Assembly: GCA_038210655.1 (NCBI GenBank)
Contig: JBBQWM010000002.1
Coordinates: 124,001-188,000, forward strand
Length of the DNA stretch: 64,000 bases
Source: 54-19 sp038210655
Lineage (GTDB): Bacteria > Chloroflexota > Chloroflexia > Chloroheliales > Chloroheliaceae
Direction: 5' to 3'
Shown here: one piece after another, positions 33,690-42,882 of the stretch
Position numbering within the stretch: the first letter of the stretch is position 1
Layout of the letters: the number at the start of each line of letters is the position of its first letter
Made by a program: the position numbers and the translations under genes
Notes under the pieces: model-generated
Seen by the model: only the letters and a program-made list of their open reading frames with translations
Databases searched by the model: none
What the model was told of the DNA's origin: nothing

Positions 33690-34688
33690 TTACTTGCGAA
33701 TGGGTAGCGGGCCTTTGAGCAGGTTGTCCCAACGATATTCGACCGACTGCGGCTTGACCTTGCCAGTCGCGTATTCGATCACTACATCGCTCATAGTGTC
33801 CAATACCCAGTTAAAATGATACTCTCCCAGGCTCCAATAATCGAAGTCGGGGGCCGGATTGAGAAAGTCGATAGCGTAGGGTATTCCATCGCGGACGGCG
33901 AATTCTATCGTGTTCATATCGTAGCCGAGCGCTTCGCACAGCTTGAGACAATCGTTCTCGACCCGTTTAGCCAGTTCGGGCGAGAGATAGTTCGGGTCCT
34001 GGTGGTAACGGCGTTCGCCGGGGTCGTAGTGCATAAGCAGCACATGTTTGCGGCCCAGGCAGAAACACCTTACATAACGATCAAACTCGATCCCTTCCTG
34101 CAAAACCATCGTTAGTTCGCCGGTCTGGTCGTAAGCTTCCAACAATTCCTGTACCGAGTGAACCTTAAAAACGTTTTTCCAACCACCACCGACCGCAGGC
34201 TTGAGAAAGGCCGGTGTCCCGGTGTATTCCAATAGTTCTTCCCAGGGCAAAGGGTACTTCATGTTGCGGAGTGAGGCATCCACAATACCCTGAACATAGG
34301 ATTTGTTGGGTAGTACGACCGTTTTGGGATGGGCCACACCTAGCCGATGCGCGATAGTAGACTCGACGTATTTGTCGTCCGCCGTCCACCAGAACGGATT
34401 ATTAATAACGATAGTCCCTTGAAGCACCGCATTTTTAAGATAGCTGCGGTAATACGGTACTTCGTGTGAAATACGGTCTACGATCACCTTGTATTCGCAT
34501 GGTTCGTCCATCTTCGAGCCGCTCAACTCAACCATCTCGGCTATCACGCCCGCATCGCGTCCGTTAACCCGGTCAATAAAAGCCTGCGGAAAAGTACCTT
34601 CACGCCCGACAAGCAAACCGACCTTAACCGGCTCTTTGTCTTTGCCCTTTGCTAATGCTTTAACCTTTTCGACAAAATCTTGCGCCAT
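33690..34688 (-). CDS. ATP-grasp family protein
   Basis: 332 aa. The pre-ATP-grasp part begins VKVGLLVGREGTFPQAFIDR; the ATP-grasp domain has TPAFLKPAVGGGWKNVFKV (phosphate loop and Lys), LTMVLQEGIEFDRYVRCFCL (the hinge, then a conserved Arg) and NTIEFAVRDGIPYAIDFLNP (metal-binding Glu, Asp/Asn near the C-terminus). Such enzymes join a carboxylate to an amine or thiol; the substrate is unknown. AAGGAG lies 6 nt before the ATG. The esterase gene is 80 bp upstream on the same strand, so the two probably form a unit. Confidence 0.85.
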   Translation of the reverse strand: MAQDFVEKVKALAKGKDKEPVKVGLLVGREGTFPQAFIDRVNGRDAGVIAEMVELSGSKMDEPCEYKVIVDRISHEVPYYRSYLKNAVLQGTIVINNPFWWTADDKYVESTIAHRLGVAHPKTVVLPNKSYVQGIVDASLRNMKYPLPWEELLEYTGTPAFLKPAVGGGWKNVFKVHSVQELLEAYDQTGELTMVLQEGIEFDRYVRCFCLGRKHVLLMHYDPGERRYHQDPNYLSPELAKRVENDCLKLCEALGYDMNTIEFAVRDGIPYAIDFLNPAPDFDYWSLGEYHFNWVLDTMSDVVIEYATGKVKPQSVEYRWDNLLKGPLPIRK

Positions 34689-34768
34689 ACGGCTCCTTCT
34701 CTTTCTTTACCATCTCAAGACGGTTCAAACCTCGGTTTGGTGCTGTATACAGAAGTTTGGGCAGCCTC

Positions 34769-35482
34769 TTAGATAAAACTACGCACCTGTTGATTCCAGT
34801 AAGGCCAGTCATGACCGCCTCCAGGAAAGACTTCTAAATTGTTGCCAACTTCTTTAGAATTGAGCAGGTCGTGAAGCTGGCGAGTCTCGTTCAGGCAGAC
34901 CGGCAAATCATGCTCTCCGGTAAGCAAATTAATCTGCATGACTTGTAGCTGATGCCGGTAGTCGTTGTCATTTAACCCGCCGATGTAATCTATCGGTGAA
35001 TTAAAATAAAGGTTTTCGTCATAGTAACCACCCAGGTAGTTACGCACATTATAGCGTCCACTAAGGGCGACTATTCTATGCACCCTTAAGGGATGACGCA
35101 AGCCAAAGTTGACGGCATGAAACGCTCCAAAGCTACAACCGGTCGTAATCAGATAGCCATTACTGTTGCGGCTACCCATGAAGGGTAACACCTCATCATA
35201 GAGATAGCGATCATAGGCCAACTGCCGCCCGATCCGCCAATCGCCGGAGGCATTATAGTTGTACCAGCTTTCATTATCCGCGCTATCCACACAAAAGACT
35301 TGAACAAACCCGGCCTCGATCTTATCGCTCAAGGCCCCCACAAACCCGGTATCCTCGTTCTGGTAGAACCGCCCCATCGAAGTTGGAAACATCAAAACTG
35401 GCGCTCCGGCGTGTCCAAAGACCAGCATCTCCATGTCGTGGCCCAGCGCTGGACTGTACCACTTGTGATATTCACGTTGCAC
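34769..35482 (-). CDS. Esterase-D/esterase-family alpha/beta hydrolase
   Basis: 237 aa from GTG 35482, chosen because AGGGGAG lies 6 nt upstream and the family begins (M/V)xREYHKWYSPxLxxDMExL; an ATG at 35590 would add 36 unrelated residues. Nucleophile elbow GCSFGAFHAVN, Asp in LLTGEHDLP, His in GGGHDWPYW, in the order of the putative-esterase (PF00756-like) group. This subgroup is often cytoplasmic. It precedes the ATP-grasp gene on the same strand by 80 bp, hinting at a joint pathway that makes or cleaves an ester or amide. Confidence 0.85.
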   Translation of the reverse strand: MQREYHKWYSPALGHDMEMLVFGHAGAPVLMFPTSMGRFYQNEDTGFVGALSDKIEAGFVQVFCVDSADNESWYNYNASGDWRIGRQLAYDRYLYDEVLPFMGSRNSNGYLITTGCSFGAFHAVNFGLRHPLRVHRIVALSGRYNVRNYLGGYYDENLYFNSPIDYIGGLNDNDYRHQLQVMQINLLTGEHDLPVCLNETRQLHDLLNSKEVGNNLEVFPGGGHDWPYWNQQVRSFI

Positions 35483-35700
35483 GCTATACTCCCCTTTTAG
35501 CTTGAGGTTCTTTCTTGTAGCATTTTGTAGCAGATTGGTTTGGCAATTTATATCACTCTGAGCCTGAATTGTCAATGTGAGTGCAAACAAGGGTATGGCA
35601 CAACCTTGTTAGGTTGCAAAAACTGACGCGCACCCACAAAGAGGCAAAAAGCCTGCCCCGATCATTGGTCTGCAAGGCTAAACCTCTTTTAAACCAAAAC

Positions 35701-35733
35701 AGAAGGGCCGATGGTTTATCCATCGGCCCTTCT
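35701..35733 (-). terminator. Rho-independent terminator of the propeller lipoprotein gene
   Basis: Perfect 14-bp stem AGAAGGGCCGATGG / CCATCGGCCCTTCT with a 5-nt loop, followed on the minus strand by GTTTTGGTTT. Confidence 0.9.
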
Positions 35734-35744
35734 GCAAAAGCTGT

Positions 35745-36767
35745 TTATCTCGTTCCAATGCGGTAGACTGAACCACTAGACCCGGCGGTCAGGTCGGCCC
35801 AGGAGAAGAGGTTTTTATCACGGGAAGGGATAATATGCAAGCCTCCGGCACTGCGGTTCGCCGAGACCACCTTTGTTACCGACCCGGTTTCGAGGGTGCT
35901 AAGGTTGACCAGAAAAACCTGATCGCTGGGTTTATCCATTTGAAGGGCCGAGATCAGCAAAATAGCATCGTCTTTGGTCAGGGCGATCCCCGCCGGGCTA
36001 CCGGTCTTGATCTTTTCAACTATCGGGGTAACGCTAGAGCCGGAAACTTTGAAAATCTTGCCCAGTTCTCCACCTGCCGCCGTTCGGTCGGACAGGTAGA
36101 TCACGCCGGACCGGGTGACGGCTACCCCATCTGGCTCGACCAGGGGCGCACCCTTGACCACCACTTCGGGCGCTTCTGCTCCGGCGGCGGGAAGTTTGAA
36201 CAGGGCCGCTTGTTCGCCGGTCGGTTCTTTGCCGCTAAAGTAGATTACCATCTGCCCGGCCTGACTTACTATATCGAGGTTTTGGGGGGCGGTTCCGGCA
36301 CTTCCGGCCAATGGGGTCGGCGACCCACCGCCAATCGGTAGCACAAAGATTTGCCCGATTTTGCCACCGGCGGCACTCGCTTTCGGGTCGGCGATATAAA
36401 TCTGTTTGCCATCGGGACTGATCGCAATGCCCCTCGGTGCTACAAAGGGTGCGCCGGTTACGACTTCGGTGGCTGCCCCGCCTGCTGCTGCTACTTTAAA
36501 GACCCCAGGGCCTTTTGGACTGCTGGCAGTGAAGTAGATATTGGTTCCATCCAGGTCGGGCGTGGAATCCAATGGGGTATTAAAGTTGCCGGATTGGTTG
36601 GCAACATTGGCAGTTTGCACCAGGTCATCGCCCAGGCTAACTTTAGAGGTCGCAGCGGTGGCTGCCAGGGTCGTCGCGGGTAGGGAGGTAGCAGTCGGGT
36701 CGCCGCCACAGGCTACCAGAAGGCTGGCGAGAAGCACAAAGCCACCCAGGACTGAGAATTTTTTCAT
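35745..36767 (-). CDS. Beta-propeller lipoprotein (SMP-30/NHL-like)
   Basis: 340 aa from ATG 36767 with AGGAGA 7 nt upstream. Lipoprotein signal FVLLASLLVACGGD (lipobox LVAC, Cys about 19) and a Thr/Ala-rich linker. The body is a repetitive six-bladed-type propeller: blades recur as GIAISPDGKQIYIADP, GVAVTRSGVIYLSDR and GIALTKDDAILLISA. Predicted outer-face, membrane-tethered binding or enzymatic protein; no catalytic residues can be assigned. Own terminator downstream. Confidence 0.75.
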   Translation of the reverse strand: MKKFSVLGGFVLLASLLVACGGDPTATSLPATTLAATAATSKVSLGDDLVQTANVANQSGNFNTPLDSTPDLDGTNIYFTASSPKGPGVFKVAAAGGAATEVVTGAPFVAPRGIAISPDGKQIYIADPKASAAGGKIGQIFVLPIGGGSPTPLAGSAGTAPQNLDIVSQAGQMVIYFSGKEPTGEQAALFKLPAAGAEAPEVVVKGAPLVEPDGVAVTRSGVIYLSDRTAAGGELGKIFKVSGSSVTPIVEKIKTGSPAGIALTKDDAILLISALQMDKPSDQVFLVNLSTLETGSVTKVVSANRSAGGLHIIPSRDKNLFSWADLTAGSSGSVYRIGTR

Positions 36768-36898
36768 GGTGATTTCTCCTGTTCGTAAATCTAACACTAA
36801 GCTGGTTTTAATTATAAGAGGAGAAAAGGACATTCAGAAGTTCAAAAGCTGCTCACTTTTTAATCAAAAAATGCCCAGTAAATTTCAGCCATAAAAAA

Positions 36899-36933
36899 GC
36901 TGGATGATAAGCCTAACTTTCTTATCATCCAGC
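36899..36933 (-). terminator. Rho-independent terminator of the NACHT gene
   Basis: 13-bp stem GCTGGATGATAAG / CTTATCATCCAGC with a 9-nt loop and a TTTTTT run on the minus strand. Confidence 0.9.
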
Positions 36934-36949
36934 CCGCGTTCGATAAATG

Positions 36950-39553
36950 TTAATAACTCCCGATAGGCCAGCCGTAAAAATAATCGGTATCGTTGAGAAT
37001 ATTGGTTCCGATGGCCGCCATCGAGCGGCGGGTTTCGTTGGCAAGCTGGTGTAATTCGAGTTCAAGTTCGCTCCGACTACCTTTACGAGCGGCCAGGAAC
37101 CGATCTGTCACTTTGCGGGTATCCTCCTGGTCGTTGAGCGACCGCGCGAGGGCTGCGATACTCTGGCTATAGCGGTCGATTTCGGCCTGTCGTAGCCAGT
37201 GGCGCAGTGCAAAAGTATGATCGACGGTTGCCAGGGCTGCAATAGCGGCCAGCGCTTGCTGCTTGAGCATACCATCGATCTGAGAGCTAGTATCGTCGGT
37301 ATGTTCGGGGGTGGAGCAATCAAGCAGATGGAGCAGATGCGGAACTGCCTCGGCCTCGCCAAATCGCCCGGCCATCAGGATAATCCGGCGGCGTATTTCG
37401 GGTGCAAATTGATCTGGGTTGGTGGTCAGGTGGTTGAGCATCTTGATAATAGACTCGGAGCCGCCCCGCCGAACTACCAATTCGAGAGCGCGTAATTGCA
37501 GACTCAAACTGCCCATTGCATTGCCGTATAAAAGCGGTAAGACCTCGTGTAGAAACCCAATCGGCGAAAGCATGACGCTAAGTGCGCCCAACAGACGGCG
37601 CTTGAGATTAGGGTCAATCTGGGGGTCGTGGAGCAGCACGATAGCGGGTGTCACCAGTGTATCATCGCCACGTTGGAGCAAGACTAACAGTGCTTTGGCC
37701 CGCACGTCGCCGCTCAGACCGGGTAATGCGTCCCGTAGGTTTTGCAAGGCCCCAGCCGGTTCCCCTACTATTACCGCCGAATCGATCAATTTTTGCTTCA
37801 AATCGTGGTCGATTTCGGGTCGCTTGAGCAGTTGGAAGACCACCGGATAACTTTCGGCAAAGCCAAGCTGTACCAGATTTAATATCACGCGGGCATACAA
37901 ATCCCAGCTCAAGAATTTTTCCAGTTCGCGCATTGCAAACAGTTGCGAAAAATAGCTGATTACCGAGCGATCTTTAATCTGGCTTAGGCTTTCGACCACG
38001 CCGGTTTTGGCTTCGGGTGGTAAGCCAATGTCAAGCACCAGTTGCATTGCTTCGGCCATGACTGCCATCGCCAGATCGGGGTTATTGATCGGTGGTTGAT
38101 TGGCAATACATCGGCAGGCCAGGCTAACCGCTTTGGGGCGTTCCCATTCGGCAGTTTGAAGCAAGTGCAGCACCCGGTCTCCGTTACCCAGCCCGGCTAA
38201 CATAATAATCACTTCCTGCCACCAGGGTTGGTCTAGCACTTTGGGCAAGAAGCTGTAGAACTGGTTCTCGGCAATCGCCTCTGCCGTAAAATATTCCTGC
38301 AAACTGATGTGAGCGAAGCCGTACAGACCGTCAGCCTGTTCGCGTAACAAACCCTGTTCGCTAACCAGTTCGGTCAAGACCCCTTGTGTTTCCTCTTTGC
38401 TAAATTCCAACTCGTTCAAAAAAGGATCGATAACTTGCAGTAATTCTTCGCGTGGGAAATCACGCATTCCGCGCCGATGAAAATGCAGAGCGATCTTGCG
38501 GAGTAAAGCTTGTTTGTAATCTACCCGAAGTTGGCGTGGGCCGGTTCCACGTCGGGTTTCGGCTTCGGCTAGTAAGGTTTCGACACACCATTCGTATAAT
38601 TCCGAACGACGTTGCGGCAAAACCCCTTTTCGCTCGAAAACCAAACAGATCAAGGCCAGCAATAGCGGGTTAGCCGCCATCGAGCGCACCCCGACGCTTT
38701 GCAAAAGAGCTTTCGCCAGAGGTTGAAACATTTCAGGATGGCGACGCGCTGTCGTCCAGCGCCGAATAAAATCCTGTATGTCCTCCCAGCCAGACTCGAC
38801 CAATTCCATTGGCGTAAAATTGGGTAGGGTTCCGCGCCATCCGGCCCGGCGGCAAGTTACAACAATCGAGGTTAAAGGATATTTTTTTGCCAGTTTGTTT
38901 AATTGGTCGGCCACCCCCCGGTAAACCAGTTCCAGATTTGCGTCGGGCCGGGCCTGGATTTCATCCAAACCATCGAACAATAGCAAAATCCGACCCTGGC
39001 TCAACTGTTCTTCCAGAAATTCGCGGCGCGTCCCCAGGCTGGTTTCCAACCTTTTTAGAGTGTACTCCAACAGACGCGGTGCAGAAGAACGGGCGAATTC
39101 CGGCAGCGAGATCAAGACGGGCAAATCGGGTAGCCCTTCGATCTGCCCAGTCGCCGAGGCAACCGCCAGCGACCGCAGCAAAGTCGTCTTGCCGGTCCCG
39201 GCATCACCCAGGATTATAATCCGGCGGAACTGACTCAGCGCGGTTGTTGGGGTCAGGATCGAGGCCGGTTTGCTTTTTTCGGCTGTGTTGGTTTCGTAAG
39301 GTTTGAGATAGATCGAGGCTTCTTCGGTTTTGAGGACCCCTTTCAGATTAAGAATCTGGAGGGTGGTAATCGCTGGGTCGGAAAGTAATTGTTCGCAGTA
39401 GTGGGCGACTGCTTTCTCATCTTCGGATTGTTGCTGCACCTGTCCGGTCTTTGTATCTTTGCGTGAACCAGTCCGACCAAACAAGGAACCGATAAGATCA
39501 AAGCGGGTCAGTGTAAATAAGAACGCCAAAAGTAGAGAAATAGGTAAAGCCAT
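36950..39553 (-). CDS. Membrane-anchored NACHT ATPase with HEAT repeats
   Basis: 867 aa. Residues 1-20 are a membrane helix (LPISLLLAFLFTLTRFDL). A short helical region (about 45-100) precedes a NACHT-type STAND ATPase: Walker A LGDAGTGKTTLLRSLA (about 115-130), Walker B ILLLFDGLDEIQ (about 189-200), sensor VVTCRRAGW and a helical part with FLNELEFSKEETQGVL to about 450. The rest (about 450-850) is alpha-helical with HEAT-like units (SLQLRALELVVRRGGSESII, IILMAGRFGEAEAVPHLLHL). NACHT proteins of bacteria include antiphage sensors, but others regulate; no effector nuclease domain is visible. It stands alone with its own terminator. Confidence 0.85.
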   Translation of the reverse strand: MALPISLLLAFLFTLTRFDLIGSLFGRTGSRKDTKTGQVQQQSEDEKAVAHYCEQLLSDPAITTLQILNLKGVLKTEEASIYLKPYETNTAEKSKPASILTPTTALSQFRRIIILGDAGTGKTTLLRSLAVASATGQIEGLPDLPVLISLPEFARSSAPRLLEYTLKRLETSLGTRREFLEEQLSQGRILLLFDGLDEIQARPDANLELVYRGVADQLNKLAKKYPLTSIVVTCRRAGWRGTLPNFTPMELVESGWEDIQDFIRRWTTARRHPEMFQPLAKALLQSVGVRSMAANPLLLALICLVFERKGVLPQRRSELYEWCVETLLAEAETRRGTGPRQLRVDYKQALLRKIALHFHRRGMRDFPREELLQVIDPFLNELEFSKEETQGVLTELVSEQGLLREQADGLYGFAHISLQEYFTAEAIAENQFYSFLPKVLDQPWWQEVIIMLAGLGNGDRVLHLLQTAEWERPKAVSLACRCIANQPPINNPDLAMAVMAEAMQLVLDIGLPPEAKTGVVESLSQIKDRSVISYFSQLFAMRELEKFLSWDLYARVILNLVQLGFAESYPVVFQLLKRPEIDHDLKQKLIDSAVIVGEPAGALQNLRDALPGLSGDVRAKALLVLLQRGDDTLVTPAIVLLHDPQIDPNLKRRLLGALSVMLSPIGFLHEVLPLLYGNAMGSLSLQLRALELVVRRGGSESIIKMLNHLTTNPDQFAPEIRRRIILMAGRFGEAEAVPHLLHLLDCSTPEHTDDTSSQIDGMLKQQALAAIAALATVDHTFALRHWLRQAEIDRYSQSIAALARSLNDQEDTRKVTDRFLAARKGSRSELELELHQLANETRRSMAAIGTNILNDTDYFYGWPIGSY

Positions 39554-40003
39554 AATATACTTTCCTGATGTTATTTGGTTACTGCAAAATTATAATATAC
39601 GAGCGCGTGATGAACTAACTACCACGAGGCCCGATTTAGTCGTGATTGGGTGTTCGATTTAACATCTCAGGAAGAACAGAGTGGCCCCGGTGCCGGTAAG
39701 TAGCCGGTACAGCTATATTATAACATAAGAAAATTTTAATGTATAGTAGGAAAGGAGTCATGGGTGCGGGTCGGAAATGTATATTAACTCAAAGCTAAAC
39801 ATTCAGATAAAGCTAGGCCTGAAAACTCGGCCCGCTCCTCTAACACTATATTTGGGAGTTATCCATTGGCGGAGCAATGTCTCACAACCGGACTACTCAG
39901 TCCCTTTTCATCCTTCATCCCTTGTTAGATATGGCTCCACCCCTAGATTTTCCGACGAGATTTCTCAAATATAGCGTTAAAGAGAAAGCCTACAAGCTGG
40001 TCT
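39554..40003. other. Intergenic region with a family B element
   Basis: 450 bp without a gene. A family B element with internal heptamers occupies 39857-39953. TATATT/TATAAT-like boxes around 39714-39722 and 39590-39598 could serve the NACHT gene on the minus strand. Confidence 0.45.
39857..39953. repeat. Family B element with internal heptamers
   Basis: 97 bp: arm ATCCATTGGCGGAGCAATGT, a centre carrying TCATCC heptamers, and arm GATATGGCTCCACCCCTAGA. The centre differs from other copies, as if heptamers had been inserted. Confidence 0.65.
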
Positions 40004-40480
40004 TTATTTCTCGTAATCCTGACTATAAGGTTTGCCCTGCAACTCGTTGACGAACCCGACTACCTGAGTAACTAACCGGTCAAGCTGTTGGAAGAAGCGG
40101 GTGCGTTGTTCGGGCGGGAGCGCCATTAGATAGGTAGCGGCCCCCACTAGGCTGCCGACCACCAGACCTACTCCAAAGCGGCTACTTTTCTTTTTGGCTT
40201 TTTCGGCCCGTTTACCAACCTTAAAATCGTCCAGGTTGATAAGACCACTGGCGTATTCACGCTCAAGCTGTTTTTTCTCGCGCCGCCCCAAAAACCATTT
40301 GAAGCTTTGTTGTCCGGCAATACCTGCCAGTCCCCAACCCAACTTGCTTTGATCGATGGTCATTCCGCCGCCTTTGCCGTCTTTGCCCGGCTCCTTGTTT
40401 TTGGTGCTATTAAGCACGACCATCACAATCTCAAAGATCGTTCCCAGGCTCAACCCGCCTGAATCGGTTTTCTTTGCCAT
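40004..40480 (-). CDS. Small protein with one membrane helix, unknown function
   Basis: 156 aa from ATG 40480 (GGTGAC upstream; an earlier start at 40510 would overlap the upstream gene). Not recognised. Visible: a hydrophobic N-terminal stretch LGTIFEIVMVVLN, a Gly/Lys-rich loop, GWGLAGIAGQQSFKWFLGRREKK, a membrane helix FGVGLVVGSLVGAATYLMAL and a C-terminal amphipathic helix (QRTRFFQQLDRLVTQVVGFV). It starts 10 bp after the lipoprotein gene, so it is probably its operon partner. Confidence 0.55.
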   Translation of the reverse strand: MAKKTDSGGLSLGTIFEIVMVVLNSTKNKEPGKDGKGGGMTIDQSKLGWGLAGIAGQQSFKWFLGRREKKQLEREYASGLINLDDFKVGKRAEKAKKKSSRFGVGLVVGSLVGAATYLMALPPEQRTRFFQQLDRLVTQVVGFVNELQGKPYSQDYEK

Positions 40481-40490
40481 CTTTGTCACC

Positions 40491-41300
40491 TTAGCCTTTA
40501 ACGTTTTCAACCAGCTTACCGGTTTGCGCGTCGATCCGCAACCGTAAAACCTGATCGCCAGTGTAAAAGATCAAATCGAAGGCCAACGGATCGCCTTCTT
40601 TGGGCGACCGGGCCAATCGTGTCCCGACCGGTCGGTCGCTCTTAGTCGCCCCATTCTGACGGGCTATCTCGAATAACTGTTTAGTATCGATCAAATCGTT
40701 GATAGGCGGTAGTTTGCGGCTTTCAAAAAGCTGCGCCCGGTCTTTTGCCAGCACATCTTCGGTGCTTTTGGTGGCAGTCGCTTTACCATCCGGGCTACTT
40801 TTGACCAGCCAGTTGCTTCGCTTGAGGGTCGCAGGCGATAGCACCTCAAAATACCATTGGAGCGAACGGCCTTCGCTGTCCATCCCGACATTGCTGTCTG
40901 GTGGATTAAAAATCGATAGATAGACCGCGTCCGATTGCCAGCCCTTGACGGCCGGGTCAACCAGGGCGAAGGCCCCCTTCATCGTCAGGCCCCCGCTTCC
41001 CTCGGTCGTGGGCGAGGTAGCAGGGCGGGTGGACGTGGTCGCTGCGACGGTTGTGGTTGGGACAGTGGTGGCGGCGCGGGCGGTGGTTGCTACCTGGGTA
41101 ATAGGGGTTGCACCGGTGGGGGTAACACTGGTGTTACTAGGACTGGTGTTACCGATTAGCCCGGTTGTAGCGCTTAGAGTAGTTGTACTGGGAGAACTGG
41201 TTGTTGGTGCAATGGTTGCCTCGTCACCACAGGCTACCAACACCAGCACAAGCAACAGCAACCCTAGCCATAAAAAATGTTGATCTAGCTTTTTCAGCAT
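40491..41300 (-). CDS. Lipoprotein with threonine-rich linker, unknown function
   Basis: 269 aa from ATG 41300; an ATG 12 bases earlier is possible. Signal FLWLGLLLLVLVLVACGDE gives a lipobox LVAC. Residues about 30-110 are almost only Thr/Ser/Pro/Ala/Val (TTTLSATT, VATTARAATT), an extended wall-spanning linker. The C-terminal domain (about 110-268; SDAVYLSIFNPPDSNVGMD ... LAFDLIFYTGDQVLRLRIDA) has strand-rich PepSY-like character, but I cannot assign a family. A good promoter with an overlapping palindrome lies just upstream; the next gene starts 10 bp downstream. Confidence 0.65.
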   Translation of the reverse strand: MLKKLDQHFLWLGLLLLVLVLVACGDEATIAPTTSSPSTTTLSATTGLIGNTSPSNTSVTPTGATPITQVATTARAATTVPTTTVAATTSTRPATSPTTEGSGGLTMKGAFALVDPAVKGWQSDAVYLSIFNPPDSNVGMDSEGRSLQWYFEVLSPATLKRSNWLVKSSPDGKATATKSTEDVLAKDRAQLFESRKLPPINDLIDTKQLFEIARQNGATKSDRPVGTRLARSPKEGDPLAFDLIFYTGDQVLRLRIDAQTGKLVENVKG

Positions 41301-41356
41301 CAAAATAAGCAAATCCCTTTATGTTGTGAGCAGAAATATAACTGTTTAGCGCTGGC

Positions 41357-41395
41357 ATTATAACCCAAACTGCCGATTTGGACAAACCGGCAGTT
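41357..41395 (-). promoter_or_regulatory. Sigma-70 promoter with overlapping palindromic operator
   Basis: On the minus strand TTGTCC (-35, 41385-41380), exactly 17 bp, then TATAAT (-10, 41362-41357), reading into the lipoprotein gene. A perfect palindrome AACTGCCG-N12-CGGCAGTT (41368-41395) covers the -35 region and looks like a repressor site. Confidence 0.65.
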
Positions 41396-41518
41396 AAGAA
41401 TTTAAGAATGGGGAGCGTCAGATTTTTGCAGAGTTCAAACATTAAGAACGGGCGACCACAAAAAACCGATCCAATCTTTTGCAATTTGCTCTAGCTTGTT
41501 GCTATGATTTATTTTGGG

Positions 41519-42649
41519 TTAGGTCAGGGTTTGAAGTGGGGAGACTAGCACTTTATCTGAATTCCAGTGGATTGCTTCCAGGGCATCGATCAATTCCCAT
41601 TTGTGCGCGACCGAAGCGTGTTCTTCATCCTTAAAGATATGGCGGGAGATAGGGATAGCGTGGACGGCACTGAGTTTATTTAGTCCATCGTAATCTTGAA
41701 TCTGTACTAGATCATCGTGACCAAGCACTACTATACCAAGTTTGGCATCGATCCCTAGCTTCTGGCAGGTCTTAAAGACCTCCATTATTTTGGTATCTAG
41801 CCCCTGATAAACCGTTTTAAAAGCGTTGAAGGTGAAGCTGAACAGGCAGGGAAAATAAGCCCGCTTAGAAGCAATATCTTCGCTTCGTTCGGAATAGCGC
41901 CCTAGATAGCGAAAATGTCTTTCTTCCTCGATATGGCTACCGCTAAAGACCTTGTTCAATAGCCCCTTCATGATATTGTGGCGCTGTTTTAAATACCAGG
42001 TCTCAAACTCACGCTGTAATTCCGGGTAATCTTGCAGTAATAAGAGTTCGGCATCGATAAGTTGGATCGCTTTTTCCACCCGGTCGCGCCGGATTGGGTC
42101 GGGGATCAGGCGGGGAAACCATTCTTCCCAAAAGACCTGTCGTTTGAGCCGTAGCTTTTCATTCTGTTCATCGGTTGAGGGAAGCAAATAATATTGGTCG
42201 TAGAGGCCCAGGTTCTTGAGCAGAGTACCGAAGCGTCGCCCGATCTCACGCATTCCGCCGAAACCACGTTGACCGATCCCCGGCGGCGAGATGAAAAGAA
42301 TCTCCAGAGTTTTATGGGGCAGGTCGGGCCGGGCCACCAGCGCTTTCATAAGGTCGAGAACCTCGATCCCACCCAAAGAATGCGCGTAGACCCGGATAGT
42401 ATGCCCCTGGGCTTGCTGGACAAGTTTCGCGGCCAGGTTGGTGTAGTGGGTTTTAAGGCGGTTCTCGCCTTTCTTCAGTCCGGCGCGGGTCGAGATTGAG
42501 GGGACAACATAACCACGTGGGCCGATGTGTTCGCGTAGGCCGGTCAGGTAACGGCCTCCCCCCTGTAATCCGGCTAAAATCACGTGAAAATAGGGGTTAG
42601 CGGTTACTTCGAGCATAGGAAAATAAGGTTCGGTTAGTGGGGTTGGCAT
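41519..42649 (-). CDS. Alpha/beta hydrolase-like protein
   Basis: 376 aa. The N-terminal half has a lipase/hydrolase core: VILAGLQGGGRYLTGLREHI, then nucleophile elbow VYAHSLGGIEVLDL (Ser about 92) and LEILFISPPGIGQ. The middle (about 150-270) is helical and charged and may be a lid. Near the C-terminus IVVLGHDDLVQIQDYDGL could carry the Asp and RHIFKDEEHASVAHKWEL the His. Probably a soluble esterase or lipase; substrate unknown. AGGAGA precedes the ATG by 7 nt. Single gene. Confidence 0.7.
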   Translation of the reverse strand: MPTPLTEPYFPMLEVTANPYFHVILAGLQGGGRYLTGLREHIGPRGYVVPSISTRAGLKKGENRLKTHYTNLAAKLVQQAQGHTIRVYAHSLGGIEVLDLMKALVARPDLPHKTLEILFISPPGIGQRGFGGMREIGRRFGTLLKNLGLYDQYYLLPSTDEQNEKLRLKRQVFWEEWFPRLIPDPIRRDRVEKAIQLIDAELLLLQDYPELQREFETWYLKQRHNIMKGLLNKVFSGSHIEEERHFRYLGRYSERSEDIASKRAYFPCLFSFTFNAFKTVYQGLDTKIMEVFKTCQKLGIDAKLGIVVLGHDDLVQIQDYDGLNKLSAVHAIPISRHIFKDEEHASVAHKWELIDALEAIHWNSDKVLVSPLQTLT

Positions 42650-42882
42650 GCGCGGTCTCCTGATGTTACCCTGGCGGGCCGGTTCTAGCAGATGTTTCTA
42701 GAAGAGATTTTGGGACTTGATACTCTTAATACTCTCAACATCGAGCTACTTCGTAAACCGGGGGTGACATCTACCGCGATTTGGAGAACTTGATATTCAA
42801 CTTTATCTTATCATATAACCTAACCTGACCATCTTTACAAAGGCTGATTTGAATTAGGGTTAGATTAGTGTAAGATTAATTT

